From positions 541,001 through 605,000 of the forward strand of contig JAQFVV010012416.1 of assembly GCA_028023455.1 (NCBI GenBank): DNA of 64,000 nt. The letters run 5' to 3'. The position numbers were made by a program, and so were the translations under genes. Positions within the stretch are counted from its first letter, which is position 1. The number at the start of each line of letters is the position of its first letter. The DNA comes from Epiperipatus broadwayi (lineage: Eukaryota; Onychophora; Udeonychophora; Euonychophora; Peripatidae). The notes under the pieces are model-generated. The model had not been told where the DNA came from. It worked only from the letters and a program-made list of their open reading frames with translations, and did no database searches. Shown piece after piece: positions 38,336 through 51,549 of the stretch.

Positions 38336-38903
38336 TGTCCCATTATAATATATATATATATATTGTTAAAAAGAGCAAATATGAAAGAATGTAATAAAGT
38401 TGATAAAATAGTCATTACCTCAAAAAAAATTAAGAAAAAAGAGACATTTAATACTTTTCAATGTTTATTTTTACATTTGTTCACAATTTTTAAATTTTGA
38501 AAGTTAAATGTTAAAATGACAATTTCAAAGACAGCTTCATCACATTTATCTTAAAATGCTGAAAAAAATAATATATAACATGACTTACCTGAGATAATTT
38601 TTCATTGTAAAAATTACAAAAACCAAGGGATTCGTGACTTTCATTTTTACTAACTGACCCAGATCCTGTCCTTCCATATCAGGGTTTCTACTAGAAATGT
38701 TTTTTTATCTTTTCATGCAGGATATCTGTTAGAAATATGTTTGTTTTTTTTAGTGTGGGAAAAAATAATAGCAAGAACAGTTTATAAGATATTATGCAAA
38801 GAGAACTTTAGTAAATTGTAATGTATTTTAAAATACAATTATTCTATTATTGGGGAAGGGGGGTACCTAAAATATGTATTCTCTTCAAGTAAATAAAGTG
38901 TAC
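38336..38903. other. AT-rich DNA, no feature seen
   Basis: Contains a G-rich word GGGGAAGGGGGG near 38853. No gene-like content. Confidence 0.4.
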
Positions 38904-39230
38904 TCAAAAAATAAATATCAAACAAAAATTTATCTAAGATAAAGTGAATAAAAACTAAGTAAATCAATAAACATCAAAATATTTTTTTTATTATGAGAAC
39001 TGATTATATATATATGTGTGTGGGAGATGATCATATAAAACAACTGATGTATGAGAATGGATGGCTGAAGGTGCTTGAAAGTCTGTGTTCAAAAGATGAT
39101 TACAAAAAAGAAGTATAATCAAAAAATAAACATTAAGCAAAAATGTTCTTAAGATAAAATGAATAAAAACTAAGTAAATCAATAAACATCAAAATAAACA
39201 AATGTATTATGAGCATTGATTATATATATA
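38904..39230 (+). repeat. Direct repeat (period about 215) around a family R fragment
   Basis: About 110 bases at 38904-39017 recur at 39119-39230 (AAACTAAGTAAATCAATAAA, then ATTATGAG and GATTATATATATA). Between them lies a plus-strand family R fragment (39018-39100: GGGAGATGATCATATAAA, CAACTGATG, TGAAAGTCTGTGTTCAAA). This may be a large duplication that brackets the SINE, or two SINE-adjacent repeats. Confidence 0.6.
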
Positions 39231-41003
39231 TTGTACCGAAGTACATTGATATGTAATTAATTTATTATGAATCCCATGTTTTAAAATATAAAAATTTAAA
39301 ATTGAGAGAATAAAATGTAAAAACTAAAGAGCAGGGGGAGGGGAAATTTGTTATTAAATAAAAATAAACTGTGAACGCTTTTTAAAATAATAAGAAAAAT
39401 AAACTGTAAATGTTTTTTTAAAATAATAAGATTTTTTTGTTTAAAAGAGGAAAAAAATCTTGTAATAAAAAAATGATTTTAATATTCTTTAAATGAATTT
39501 ATAATAAAATAATAAAGAGATTTTGTTTTATCTTATAATAAAATAATTAAATATATGTGCGCGTGTGTATGTAATTTTTAATAAAAAAATAGATGCAACA
39601 GCTGATTTTATTTCACAAGACTAAAGACACTGCTGCTAATAAAGTTTTCCATTGTTTAAAACAGTATAAATAGCTCAACATTTTATTATTCTGGGTCTGA
39701 CTTTCTTGTTTAAATAAAATATTTTTTGAAGTAATATCTCTAAAAAATGTTGCATTGTTAAAACCAACGTGGTGTGCAGTCGATCAAAGCCGCCCTATAC
39801 ATCTAAGATCTGCAATTAGCTCGGAAAGTGATCATGTTTAAATAGACTAAACGAACAGCGGAGTGTACGTATGCCAAAACCAGCCACAAAAATCATACTA
39901 TGTCACAGGATCTATGGAGGAGTCGTTTACCAGTCATCAATAAGTTAGAAAATAATTCCATTATGCTGTTTCCATCGTATTAAAAATCCTAGGTAATTAT
40001 TGACTTTGATATCTTAACATTCCCGATTTCTTCTTAAAATAAAATAGACTTTATTAGAAAGAACTTTGAACTTTATGAATTAATCTTAAAAATAAAACTT
40101 TAAACTTCAAAAGATAATATGTACAATAATAAAATAAATAAAATCAGCTTCTATTATTAAATAATATTTTTGAAACAATTGCGTGCACGTATGTGTGATT
40201 TGATTTTTTTTTTAAAAAATAATAATATAATGTGTATATTTTATTTACTAAAGTAATATATTAAAATGCTTTATTCTAATCATTAAAAAAGAAGTGTGTG
40301 TGTTTCATTATAAGATAAAACGATTAATTTATTTTAAATAAAAAAAACACTTAAATTATTTTTCTTAAAATATTTATGTTTATTTTGATATGTGTGGGTA
40401 AGTATAAATATTTATTTTCTTAATAAAAGTAGGAGGAAAAAAATCTAATTATTGATAATAGTATTTCAGGAATAGATTCGTTAATTTAAAGATATAAATG
40501 TTTTGGCATTCAGTATAATGTTATTATTATTGGTTTTAAAGGATTGAAGTATTATTTTGAATAGTTCGGGGAATTATTTAGTTTTTTTAAAAAGTAGTAG
40601 TAGCTTCGAGGGGGCATTTAAGATACTTTTTGTTTGTTTATTAGTGGGTGGTTGGAAACCGATTGAGCTAGCGGGGATTTTCAGGTACCAAATTATGCTG
40701 ATCAGATGAATATGCTAATTCTAATGTAATTAGCTGGCACCTAAGGGATTTTCTTTCTTCTTTTAAAAATAAAATAAAGTGTTTATTTGGTCAGTGTATA
40801 TTTGGTAGTCAAGCATTGGGTGTTATTGGTAGTTCGCTACTGATGATAGTTGACACTTTACCTGAAAACCAACCACTTTCTGGAAGGGAAGTTTAGGAGG
40901 ACAAAGTATAATAAAATATTAATTGATATTTTTTTTGTCAATAGTTGTTGTTGTTTCCTATGTTTAAGTGGTAATTTTAATTGGAGTTGAGAGGCAGTTG
41001 GTT

Positions 41004-41005
<2 letters not shown>
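39231..41005. other. AT-rich DNA, no feature seen
   Basis: No supported gene or element. Somewhat GC-richer near 39765-39930 without recognisable content. Confidence 0.4.
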
Positions 41006-41079
<74 letters not shown>

Positions 41080-41160
41080 GGTGAAGATGATGATATGAAC
41101 CAACTGATATATGAGATAAGAGTGGATGGCTGAGGGTGGTTGAAAGTCTGTGTTCAAGAG
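41006..41160 (+). repeat. (AT)n tract followed by family R fragment
   Basis: About 36 AT dinucleotides (41006-41077), then GGGGTGAAGATGATGATATG, CCAACTGATATATGAG and TTGAAAGTCTGTGTTCAAG, a plus-strand family R head end. The (TA)n marks the internal junction also seen in other R copies. The 107-codon minus frame at 40858-41181 is an Ile-Tyr shadow of the tract. Confidence 0.8.
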
Positions 41161-41164
41161 ATTA

Positions 41165-42865
41165 TTAAAAAATTGTAACAAATGAGTACAATGTTACTGT
41201 AATCATGCAATAATTGAATGATCATATAAATAAAATCATAATATATCTTGCCTTTTGCACTAAATATGTCAGTATATGATTGAGTCTGGATGTGTATGTT
41301 TTTATATCATTGAAATGTAAATTGCCTAAAATTCTACACCATATTTATTGCTTTCTACACATATATAATTATATATAAAAAAAAAGTAATAAATAAATAA
41401 TAAAAATAAGTAATAAAAATACTAATTGAATACTCACTGATTCCTGACCCCTGTGACACATAAACATTATTGTCCAATTTCAAATCTGAGTCCAGTCATG
41501 AAGAAGGCTCTAGACATGATTGTCCTTACAGATAAAATGACTCCAATCCTTTTTTTTACATTGCAGCTTCCAGATCTGAACTGTCACTAAAATGAGCTTC
41601 TAGAAAAAGAAGGCTCACAAACACATACATTGGCAATTTCATATCCATATCAGCTAAAACAAGTGGTAAAAGAATCCAATTCAACCATAAAAAAAAATTA
41701 TGATTAGTAAATCTAAAAAAAAAAAAAATGAGAAAAAAATATATTTAAAAATTGTATTTCAGGAAAAAATATTTAAAAATTTAAATTTCATTGTAGAAAA
41801 AAAAATACATCTTTTTAAATGTTACAAAATGGCAGAAAGAATGAAATGATACCCTATAAGTGTAACATATACCAATTTTGTGCAAACTCAGATGAAATCT
41901 AAATTTCTGAAAAGGGGAACATTGGGATTTAAATTAGTTATAATCAATTATACTGAAATAAATTTGCTTTTTATTATTATAATCCTTAGTTACAATAAGT
42001 TTTTTTTTTAAATATTTGTCTAAAAAGTAGAGTAAAAGTGGTTGTTTAAGAAAATGAATTACTACAATTAGGACTGATATGAGATACTGTTATATTTGCA
42101 AAGGAAAAGCATAAAATTTATCCTATAAGAACCAAATTCAAACTAATTTGATTTTTTCAAAATAGAGACATAACAAGGATGATACTGACATAGACACCTG
42201 TTCAATTTCAATAATAATATAAAATTAAGGTATGTCAAACTTGATAGCAGTAGTGTATATCACTTGTAATAGTTGAGAGTTTAAAAGAAAGAAACCTGAT
42301 TGAAAAACTTTTTGGAGCTGATAAATAGAAAAATACATTGGAAGAAAATAGCAAAGAGTTTTAAAAGAAGAAAAAAATCTATGCTTAAAAGAATTTGAAA
42401 ATAAATACTATATCTTCAAGAATATACCTCATTGATTTCATGACAAAAGGGAATCATTGAGAATATTTAATAAAAACAAGAAGCAAGTGCTACCTTTTAC
42501 ATCAGTTCAGTTTGCTACATTCTGTACACAGAAGAGGTTACAGTAGTTTTAACCATAGGATAATAAATAAATTTACTAAATGTATTTTTGAGGAGCATTA
42601 AAAAATTGAATATAGCAACATGTTTTTCAATTATTAATTCAAGGTCTTATCAAATATCTTTATGCAAAATTCATAACAAATATTTTATTTTATCACTTCT
42701 TATTAGAAAGTTAAAATTTAATGGATTTACAAGGAATTTTAAAGTTATATTTGTGGAGATAAGTATAAAAGTTTAGAAACTTTTACAGTAAATGAATTCA
42801 TGGGCAATATGGACACCATAACATAGTATACTGAAATCTAGATTAATTATATTAAAATGTAAAGT
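41165..42865. other. AT-rich DNA, no feature seen
   Basis: Long A runs (for example 41720-41732). No recognised features. Confidence 0.4.
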
Positions 42866-42869
42866 ATTA

Positions 42870-43270
42870 AATCACCCTCTTTTTTTTAAAAAACTCCCCC
42901 CCTCCTCTTTATTATTTTTTTAAATTTTATTTAAAAAAAAATTTTATTTTTTTTATTTTTAAAAATTAAATTTTAAAAAATTTTTTATAAATTTAAAAAA
43001 AAAAAAATAAAAAAAAATACATAAAATAAAAAAAAAATAAATTAATATAAAAAAATATATAAAAAAAAAAAAAATTTTATTTATAAAATATATTTTTTTA
43101 AAAAAAAAAAAAAAATAATATTAAAATAATTTCTTTTCTTTTCATATCAAACAAAAAAAATTATTTTTAAAAAAAAAAAAAATATTTTTTTTAAAATAAA
43201 TCTTTTTTTTTTTTTTAAAAAAAAAAATAATTATATTATTATAAAAAAAAAAAAAAAAAAATAATATAAA
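42870..43270. other. A/T homopolymer zone, possible assembly artefact
   Basis: Almost the whole stretch consists of short runs of A and T, entered through TTTTTTTTAAAAAACTCCCCC. The texture differs from the surrounding AT-rich DNA, which still has mixed words. It could be a real low-complexity patch, but it looks like a noisy consensus or gap fill. Confidence 0.5.
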
Positions 43271-46200
43271 AAAAAACGGTCAATAACTTTAAAAAAATTG
43301 ATAAAATTTTGTGTACCCAAAAAAAAAAGTTTGAGGAAACCACCTGCAGCGAAAAAAAAATTGGACAGTTAAAGGGTTAAATAAACATAAAATGACCATA
43401 AAAGCACTATTTTGCAAAAATATAAATTTTTTGGCCTAAGGATTGAGAAGTTAATCATCTTCAGATGGTAGAAAACTTATCCAAAAGTTGAATACAACAA
43501 AAATATCTTTTATGCCAGATGTATTGTGAAAGATGTATATTATAAATCATTTATATTATATCTAAGTGATATAGGTAAACAATTTTTAAAACACTCACTG
43601 AAGATCAAAATCTCTTTAACAACATACTCATCAGGTATGCCAGTAATTGAAAAGGTGTAATTTATGATCCTTAACCTGGCAGCTAAGAATAGCAAGATAC
43701 CCATTTACTGGCCAATATTAAAGACTGCTTATGTTAGCTAGGGATCAACTACCTGAAAAGTGTGATTAGAGGTTTCATTCAACATGGATATTCAAATTCA
43801 TGTTATAGACAGCATACAAAGGCTTCAGACTATAGGCATAAATTATCAAATCAAAAGCTGTCAAATAATCACTTGAATACTACTGTGCGACCAGTACAAT
43901 AGTTAGCATCAGATATTGCCTTAAGCATAGTTAGAAATGTAGCTTAACCTCCTTTTTGCTCATTATTTTATTGGCTGAGTGAGGTAAAAGTCTAAACTTT
44001 TAATTAGTCAATTCACAAACTCAAGTGTCAATTCACAAAATCAAGTGTCAAAATATATTCATATTTTAATATTATATTCACTTTAGTTTCATTTGTAAAA
44101 AGTATATAAATAAATTGTCATGTTATGAAAGTGAACAAAAGTTTTTTCAAAAATAAATTTTTTTTATAATTATAAAAATATTCACTAGCAGAAAATCTAA
44201 AACAAAATCTTACTCACCAACCAAAACGTTTTAGTGACACCATGATTTCTTCCCAATTTTATTTTGCGGATAAGTAAATAATTTTTGCTAAAGTATTAAC
44301 TATTTTTCTAAAATAATTTTATTTTTAGCATATTTTATCAAAATAATTTATAATTTGTCAAAAAATACTTTTAAAATGGTCTAAAATATTTGTTTATCAT
44401 TTTCGAAATGAAACAAAAAAAAATCGTAACTCTTCAGTTATTGACAACCATTTTCTTTGTTGTCAAAATGTTACAGTCAATAAGATTCAAGAAAATGATG
44501 CCTACTTCTTTTGTTAGACTTTCAATATCAGTTTTATTGATTTTTTACTTGTAAAATAATTCAAGAGAAGGCAGCATCTTATAGAACTTTTTATAATTTT
44601 TCAAATGCCAGTAAAACCTTAACTGTAGCATTAAAAGTGACGGGATTTGAACGGTCGGAAGTGGCATCAAATTGTCACGTTTTTAACCATGACTAGCAAA
44701 AAGTAGGTTAAAGTATTGATTAAAAAGACTAATAAAACCTTTTAGCAATATTTTCTCAAAATTTCTCACTATTAGTCTATAATAATAAACATTATATTTC
44801 AAGAAAATTTTAATGCATAAATAAAATTTAAAAAAAAATTCTAACCATTTGTGGCTCAAGAGATCATACAGCAATCAAGCATCTGAAGTGACAAATTAAG
44901 CCATGCCTATTTTAGTTCTCTAATCCACCACCATATCATTACATTAAGCTATATAGACCAATAAGTAAATCTTCAAAAGTAACCAAAATTCTCACAAACT
45001 TTTCAAAATAAAATCTTTACAAGAAAGTAAAACAAATATAAATGGAATTTATTATGATATAGAAGAATCCATCATAAAATGAAAGTAATATAAAGATTTA
45101 CATTTAAGTTACTTTTACCACAAAAAGTGTAAATGATTCACCTGACTATTGGTAAAGATAGAAAATGAAAGGTAAAGAAATGATTGAATGAAGCAGTAGC
45201 TTGTTCAAAGTAGAAAGCTGTCATGTTTTTGATATGTTAATAATAAGTGTTCAGGGATTTTTCTAAATAGAAGTATGTAGAAGTAAATATTGTTTGGTGT
45301 GAAACTCTTAAATATTGCTGAATAGAGTGAAGTAATATTTAAGTAGATGAAATTATTCTTAGTCAAATTTACTTTCCGGAGGAAAAAAGCTTGACTGAAT
45401 AAATGAAAGGAGTTTGTATGATGACTAATTCACTCTGAGTACCAATGTGGTACTTTCTATTTTTGTAAATTCAAAATGTATCACTTGAACAATAATGAAA
45501 AAGGAGTTTGTGGGGTGATGAATTCATTATGACCACCAACATAGTAATTTTTATTTTTGTAAATTCAAAATGTATCATTCAAACACTAATAATATTTAAC
45601 ATTGTTTACACAATAATATCTATATTTATTTTGTCATAACCTATACTACACTGCTATAGCAGATTTTGCCTTTGAAAGTCATTAAGCAAAAAGAATATTT
45701 AAGACCTATTTAAAAATATAAAAGATAATTAACCTTCAAAACTCATAATATTCGATTAGTCAATATTGTACTCTTTTTTTATGTATTACTTTTTAATTAT
45801 TTTTGAAGTGTCTATATAAAAAAAAATGAATATATAAACCACACCAATCTTTATTAATGGATGTAAAGCAGTTAATGTAAGTTCTTCGTACTTTCATTTC
45901 AATACACTTTAGATTAGCCTATATAAGTGAATTTAGGTACAAAGATAACATGGTCACTCTTATCTTTTCAAAGTCTCTATCTTGTGCTTTGGTTTGAGAT
46001 TATCCTTCATAGTCATCAAAACATAGCTGAAGTATTAAAATAACACTATAATGCATATCTATAGGACATAATTCCCATTTTATTAAAATTTCTTAATATT
46101 AGTAACAAAAAATACAATAATAATAATAATATAAAAGACAAGATACATATACCTATAAATTATTATTTAAAAAATAAAATACGCAATACATATTTGTTAT

Positions 46201-46580
46201 GCTGAGAGTTTTCAGGATTTTGATAGAGCAAAACAGGATGAAGTTTAATTTTATTTGCATTTAACAAATACTGTTCACATATGTATTACATTAAACTTTA
46301 CACATGTAATACTGTTTTTTTTTAAATCAAAATAATAAAGTAACTGAAGGAATGATCAAACAATGAAGACCAGTATTTAGTAGACCTAAGCTTCTTGTAA
46401 ATATAGACTTAATGAATTGTTTTGCATAATTTCTATTGGATATTGAGATTAACAAGTGGTGTAGTGAAATTTATACTACAGAAATATTATTCAGATAATC
46501 TTTAATGAATAACTAACAAAATCACTAATACCTATTCATCAAGTCATTTGTGCCAATTTTGTAAAGGCAGCATGTTTTAC
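43271..46580. other. AT-rich DNA with one weak tRNA-like T arm
   Basis: On the minus strand at about 44636-44690, CCGACCGTTCAAATCCCGTC resembles a tRNA T arm/B box. No matching A box or cloverleaf is evident. Two near-identical words GTAAATTCAAAATGTATCA occur at 45466 and 45560, each within a larger similar context (about 45400-45590), so a local duplication of about 94 bases is likely. Confidence 0.4.
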
Positions 46581-46582
46581 AC

Positions 46583-46654
46583 ATCTATTAAACTGTAGCA
46601 GTTTGCTAGCTTTATATATATATGAATATCTATTAAACTGTAGCAGTTTGCTAG
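46583..46654 (+). repeat. 27-base exact direct repeat, period 45
   Basis: ATCTATTAAACTGTAGCAG and the following GTTTGCTAG occur at 46583-46609 and 46628-46654, separated by a (TA)n-rich spacer. Confidence 0.85.
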
Positions 46655-46659
46655 ATATA

Positions 46660-47280
46660 TATATAACAGATATTCATCTTTCCTAATTTGGGACTGTTTT
46701 GTTTTCAAATGCTTTTATTGAAATTGGAAAATCTGTTTGTTTCTTTGTTAAATTTTTTGAACTTTTTCATGTTAGAATGAAATTTTAAAATTGAGGTTTA
46801 ATATATTTAAATTCAATAGAATTGCTTCAAAATTGATAAATAACTAATTTATGCCAGCCTAATTTATTTGAAATACTTATCTTTTCAGTATATCAACTAG
46901 TTTGATAGATATGAAACATAGGATAGGAAAAACATGAAAAATATTCAATTACTTCACATATTGCAATTAACAATTATTCTGAGAACTTTCATTTATTTTA
47001 AATAAATTGCAAGAGGACAATAATGTTTTTTCTTTCAATTTAATAACATTTTAAAATTATTTTGAACTTTTAATGTATATATCATATTTAGTATGTGTAC
47101 ATAACAATTATATATGTACAATAAATCAGTAACTAAGTTTTCTATTTAAAATTGGTTGATGGTTTCTATTTTTACTTTAAAACAACTTTTTTAAAAAATA
47201 GGTATATATATATCAACTGTAAGTGTCTAGATTAATTTAAAGCATAATATAGTTTTACATTTTCATTTACTGTGCCCATA
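46660..47280. other. AT-rich DNA, no feature seen
   Basis: Only background; AATGCTTTTATTGAAATTGG at 46708 resembles the arm word of the next foldback. Confidence 0.4.
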
Positions 47281-47282
47281 CT

Positions 47283-47626
47283 AAAAACATTAAAAATAAT
47301 AGAGATAATTTTTTTTATATTAAATGCTTTTATTGACCGTGCACTAAAAAGAAATAAAATAATTGTTTTTTCAGCCACAATTGGAGTGTTTAGATTTAAC
47401 TTGAAATAAAAGCATGAGGGGTCCAGAAATTAATTAAGTCAACCCCTATTTTTATAAGAAGGGATCAACTTAATTAATTTCTGGACTTCTCTGCCCATGC
47501 TTTTATTTCAACTTTAATCTAAAAACTCCAATTGTGATTGAAAAAACAATTATTATTTTTTAGTGCCCAGGCAATAAAAGCATTTAATACAATTTTTTTA
47601 GCTCTATTATTAAAATAATGTTTTTG
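47283..47626. repeat. Foldback element with AATGCTTTTATT arms, copy 1
   Basis: Arms of about 160 bases (47286-47447 and 47461-47622) pair, with a loop of about 13 bases. Matches include AAATGCTTTTATTGACC, CCACAATTGGAGTGTTTAGA and CCAGAAATTAATTAAGT with their complements. No frame. MITE-like element. Confidence 0.8.
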
Positions 47627-50600
47627 AAAATTTGAGGACCTCTGGTGTGAGACATGAGTAACTAAACTTTTCACCTTAGCAAAAATCAGTCATTGCTCCA
47701 ATGTTACATTCATGAAATTCAGAAAAAGAAAGTTTTTATTCTTTATTGGATAGAATTGTTGCAACAGTACAGCTAAGGAATTGGATTATTTTATTTCTAG
47801 AGATTTTAATAAATGTGGCAATAATATCAATCAAGTACATCCTAATAAAGATGCTAATTCTGTGAACTCTGATGTTATTTACATTTTCTCAGTATTTATT
47901 TAGAAACAGAATTCTTTACAAAAACTTGGGTGTTCTTCATTTAACTCTTTTCAGTTTTGATATTTTTTACTGTTATACCTGATAAAAGTTTTTGAAAAAT
48001 GTCAGCTTTTTGTATCTGTGTAAAATCTGTATTATTTTATCCTAAAACTCAATTATTTAGAATTGATTTTTTTTTTAAATTTAATTTTATAAACAAATAA
48101 TATTCTAAAATATCATATCTGAGTTTTATAAATATTTGAAAAAGTAAATGTCCCTAATGATGTTATGTAAACACACCTTTAGAAAGTGAACAAATTCCTT
48201 TTTAAGTTATTTTTTAATGAGAACAAACAAATGTGAATTGTGATAAATCTATAAAATTATGCTTTAAAAATCTGATGTTTGCTTTATAATTATTAAAATA
48301 TTTGAAAAAATTCTATCACCACATCAATTTTGACAAGTGATTTTATGTGATGAGTTTTATATTGAGGATGTTCAAGGAAAGAACATCTTTAAAATAAATA
48401 GATCAAAGACAATTGATGCTGACCACTTCAGAAATCTTTTCCAATTAAAACATTAATGAAGGTAATGTGGGATAATCTACATTATTTAAAAACTCTTATG
48501 CTAATCTAAACTAAGGTAGGAGTTAAACAGCAATCCAAAGCAACAGAAAAACCACACTTTATTTGAAATAAACACCCAATGATTTTCCACAAACATAAGA
48601 TTTGTGATGTTAATAATACAAAAGCATTTTATGAATTACACTGTAATTATGAACCAAAATCTAAAAGAAGTTAATATGGCATGAGCACTTCTGAGTGCAC
48701 CATGTTCTTCAGATTGTAAGTTATAGAGTCAAAGATGAAAATGACAATGCATTCAAAAGTCAGTAATAATCTACTGATCAGAAAATTGGTGTTCAATTTT
48801 CAGAAGCATCTATTAGTTCATCCAATTTCAATAGCTATTCAATTTCCAAATTACCATTTGATTTTTCAAAGTTTCAGATAGATGGAATTCTTTTAAGGAT
48901 GGTCTTGTAAACACAAGCAAGTCTATTCTTGTGATATTAAAAAGAAAAATATTCATTTGTTTAACAATGACTGTATTATTAATAAACTTATTAAAATGAA
49001 GCACGAATACAGTCTTTGCCTGATGTAATGTGGAACTTTTTAAGTGGTGTAGAGATTTAAAGGCAGTAAGTTGATAACCTACAGAAGCACTTTAAATGAC
49101 TAGTGGATTAAAAATGAAAATGGGATGCAATGATTATGAACAGTTTAGACCTCTTTTTTAAATTTTGTACACATTGAAAGTAAGTTTTTGACATGAAAAA
49201 TAATATCATATAGTGGCAAGTGACCCAGGTATTGAAAAAATTATTGTTTTAATTTAATAATTGCAACATTTTTATATATTTTTATATTTGTAATATTTTC
49301 TAAATTTTCTTAACTTTTTGCATAAAAAAATATCAAAATCAAGCACTTAGTCGAAATTACAAACTTTATTCAGATTTTAAGCGTATCTTGTATACATTTT
49401 TGTGTATAGTTATTTTCCATATTACATTTCCTTGAGCTATTGCATACCAAAATTTTTAACATTACATTTATATATTAATTTTTTTCCATAAAAATGATAA
49501 AATCAAGCATTTATTTATTTATTTATTTTTGCTTGTCTTTGAATCTTATGCTGCCATTTTATGTAAGCATAAATGTAAAATAGTTTTTAAATAAAATTTA
49601 TACAGTTTTAAAAAGTTATGTCATTGTGATCCATTGTCAATCATAACAGTAATTCAAAGCTATTGGTAATAACTTGGGTTTTATTTTTAAACTCATGGAA
49701 GAAATTATTGATTCCCCAAGATTATACAATATACAGTTATACTGACAGATAGCATGGAAATAGTTAAAAGGTATTATATATATATATATTCACTATATGG
49801 AGCTTTACCAATAGCTCCTAACAAGCTTTATATAAATATGGAGAGAGATAAAATTCAATATCTCTTTCATTGTCTCCACCTCTAGACCAACTGGTTTCGA
49901 GCTAGTTGGCTCATATCAGTGAAGGGTAGGGAGACTAGAAACTAGATCTAAATACTAACTCTAAAATCAGCATTTATCAAACACATTTCTATCAGTTTGA
50001 AAGCATGAAATTTATCACACTTAATGTCTTCAAATCCAGCTTAACAAACTAGATAGCTATATGGGTCTAAAATCAGTTCAGTTTTACCATATATATATAT
50101 ATAACTTATGTAGCATCTTTTGACATGCTTTGAATAATTTAATACACTTTCCTGGTATCATTTAAATACTATTAACTCTCCTGTACATCATTAGCATTCT
50201 GACAGATTACTTTGGTTTTCATTTACTTTAAGCTTTCACTTTAATGTTAAACCATTATTATTTATCAGAATATAATAAATTTGACCTCATTTGATAGATA
50301 TTTTTGTTTCAAAATTGAATAAATTTTAAAAAATCACATTTAATTTTCGGAATTATTTTAAAAATTAGATTTTAATCAAAACAAAGTGGAACAGATTTAA
50401 TTTGAAAAATGAACTAAATCATCTTTGTTTGATGTTTGTTTTAAAAATCTGAACAAATTATTTTTAATATCTAGTAAATCTATCAATTTATACTTTAAAC
50501 GTTTATATTTTTTATAATTTTTATATTGCTAAATGTTATAACTGATTGTTTAGTGATATTTCTAGACAGTTGTATTTTCTGTGACCATAATCTCTATAGT

Positions 50601-50690
50601 AACAATATTCAGAAAAATATATTCTTTTATATTTTAAAATAAAACATTTCTGTAAAAAATAAGTATTTAATAAAACAGACAAAGTGCAAG
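47627..50690. other. AT-rich DNA, no feature seen
   Basis: Contains (TA)n near 49777-49790 and 50090-50103 and a GC-richer word ACTGGTTTCGAGCTAGTTGG at 49890-49909. No supported gene. Confidence 0.4.
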
Positions 50691-50694
50691 CCAG

Positions 50695-50760
50695 AGTAAT
50701 AATAGTTATCAGCAAGCATAAGAAATGGTGTTCATGTGATGCTTGGTGGTTTAATAAGTA
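50695..50760 (-). repeat. Family F terminal module, solo
   Basis: On the minus strand: AAACCACCAAGCATCACATG, then ACACCATTTCTTATGCTTGC and TGATAACTATTATT. This is the same module that borders family F arms at 7440, 56985 and 57355. No family F arm adjoins it. Confidence 0.6.
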
Positions 50761-50950
50761 TGTAATAATATATATTTTATTTCCAATAATTATTACCCGT
50801 TTACTATACAAAAGTGATCATAAACTTTGCAAAAAATCAAGTTTTTAAACCATCATCATATTTTCCCCAAGTTATCTTGCAAAGTTTGAAATCATTAAAT
50901 ATATAATAGGCACCCATCACCAGAAACTTTGATGATCCACTTATTCAATT

Positions 50951-51195
50951 ATCATATAATACTAAATTGTCCAAGCACTTTACTACTGTTACACAATGCT
51001 TTTATTAACCACATTTCTTACAGCTTACAGCTTCGATTACCCCAGCAATCTTCTTCAAAACTTTATATTTCCTAACCTCAACTGTTACAATCAAATTGAA
51101 ACTGGGCAATTGAAACTGTAAACTGTAAGAAAGGGTGGTAAATAAAAGCATTGTGTAGCATTAGTAAGGTGCTTGGATAATTTACTATTATATGG
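50951..51195. repeat. Foldback element with AATGCTTTTATT arms, copy 2
   Basis: Arms 50951-51045 and 51101-51195 pair well; words include TCCAAGCACTTTACTACT, ACACAATGCTTTTATTAACC and TTTCTTACAGCTTACAGC with their complements. The spacer of about 55 bases holds CCTAACCTCAACTGTTACA. It shares the arm word AATGCTTTTATT with the 47.3 kb element, although the rest differs. Confidence 0.8.
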
Positions 51196-51549
51196 TATAT
51201 ATTTGGCAATGCAATAAGAAGGAATAGTTATTATTCAATTATCCTGACACCTTTTGAATTTTTTTGAAATTAAAATATTAGAAAAAAATATACATGTGAA
51301 TTTTAAAGCTATAAAAAAAAGGTTCACAAAATTTTTCAGTCGAAGGTAAAAAATGCAAATACAATTTCTTGACTTTGATCCTGAGAAAGTTTTGTAATTA
51401 AAAAATGCAACAGTTAAAAATATTTTCATTAACTGTCATTTAATTTTAAATTGATGAAAGTTTTCTCAGATGAAGCACTGTTGTTCCATCACTTACACAA
51501 TATTAACATTATTCTAAGTAATAGTGACCTGTGTTTTTTGCTTTTAACA

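Noticed and set aside
40858-41181. 107-codon minus frame with Ile-Tyr repeats
   Set aside because: It is a translation of the (AT)n tract and an adjoining SINE fragment.
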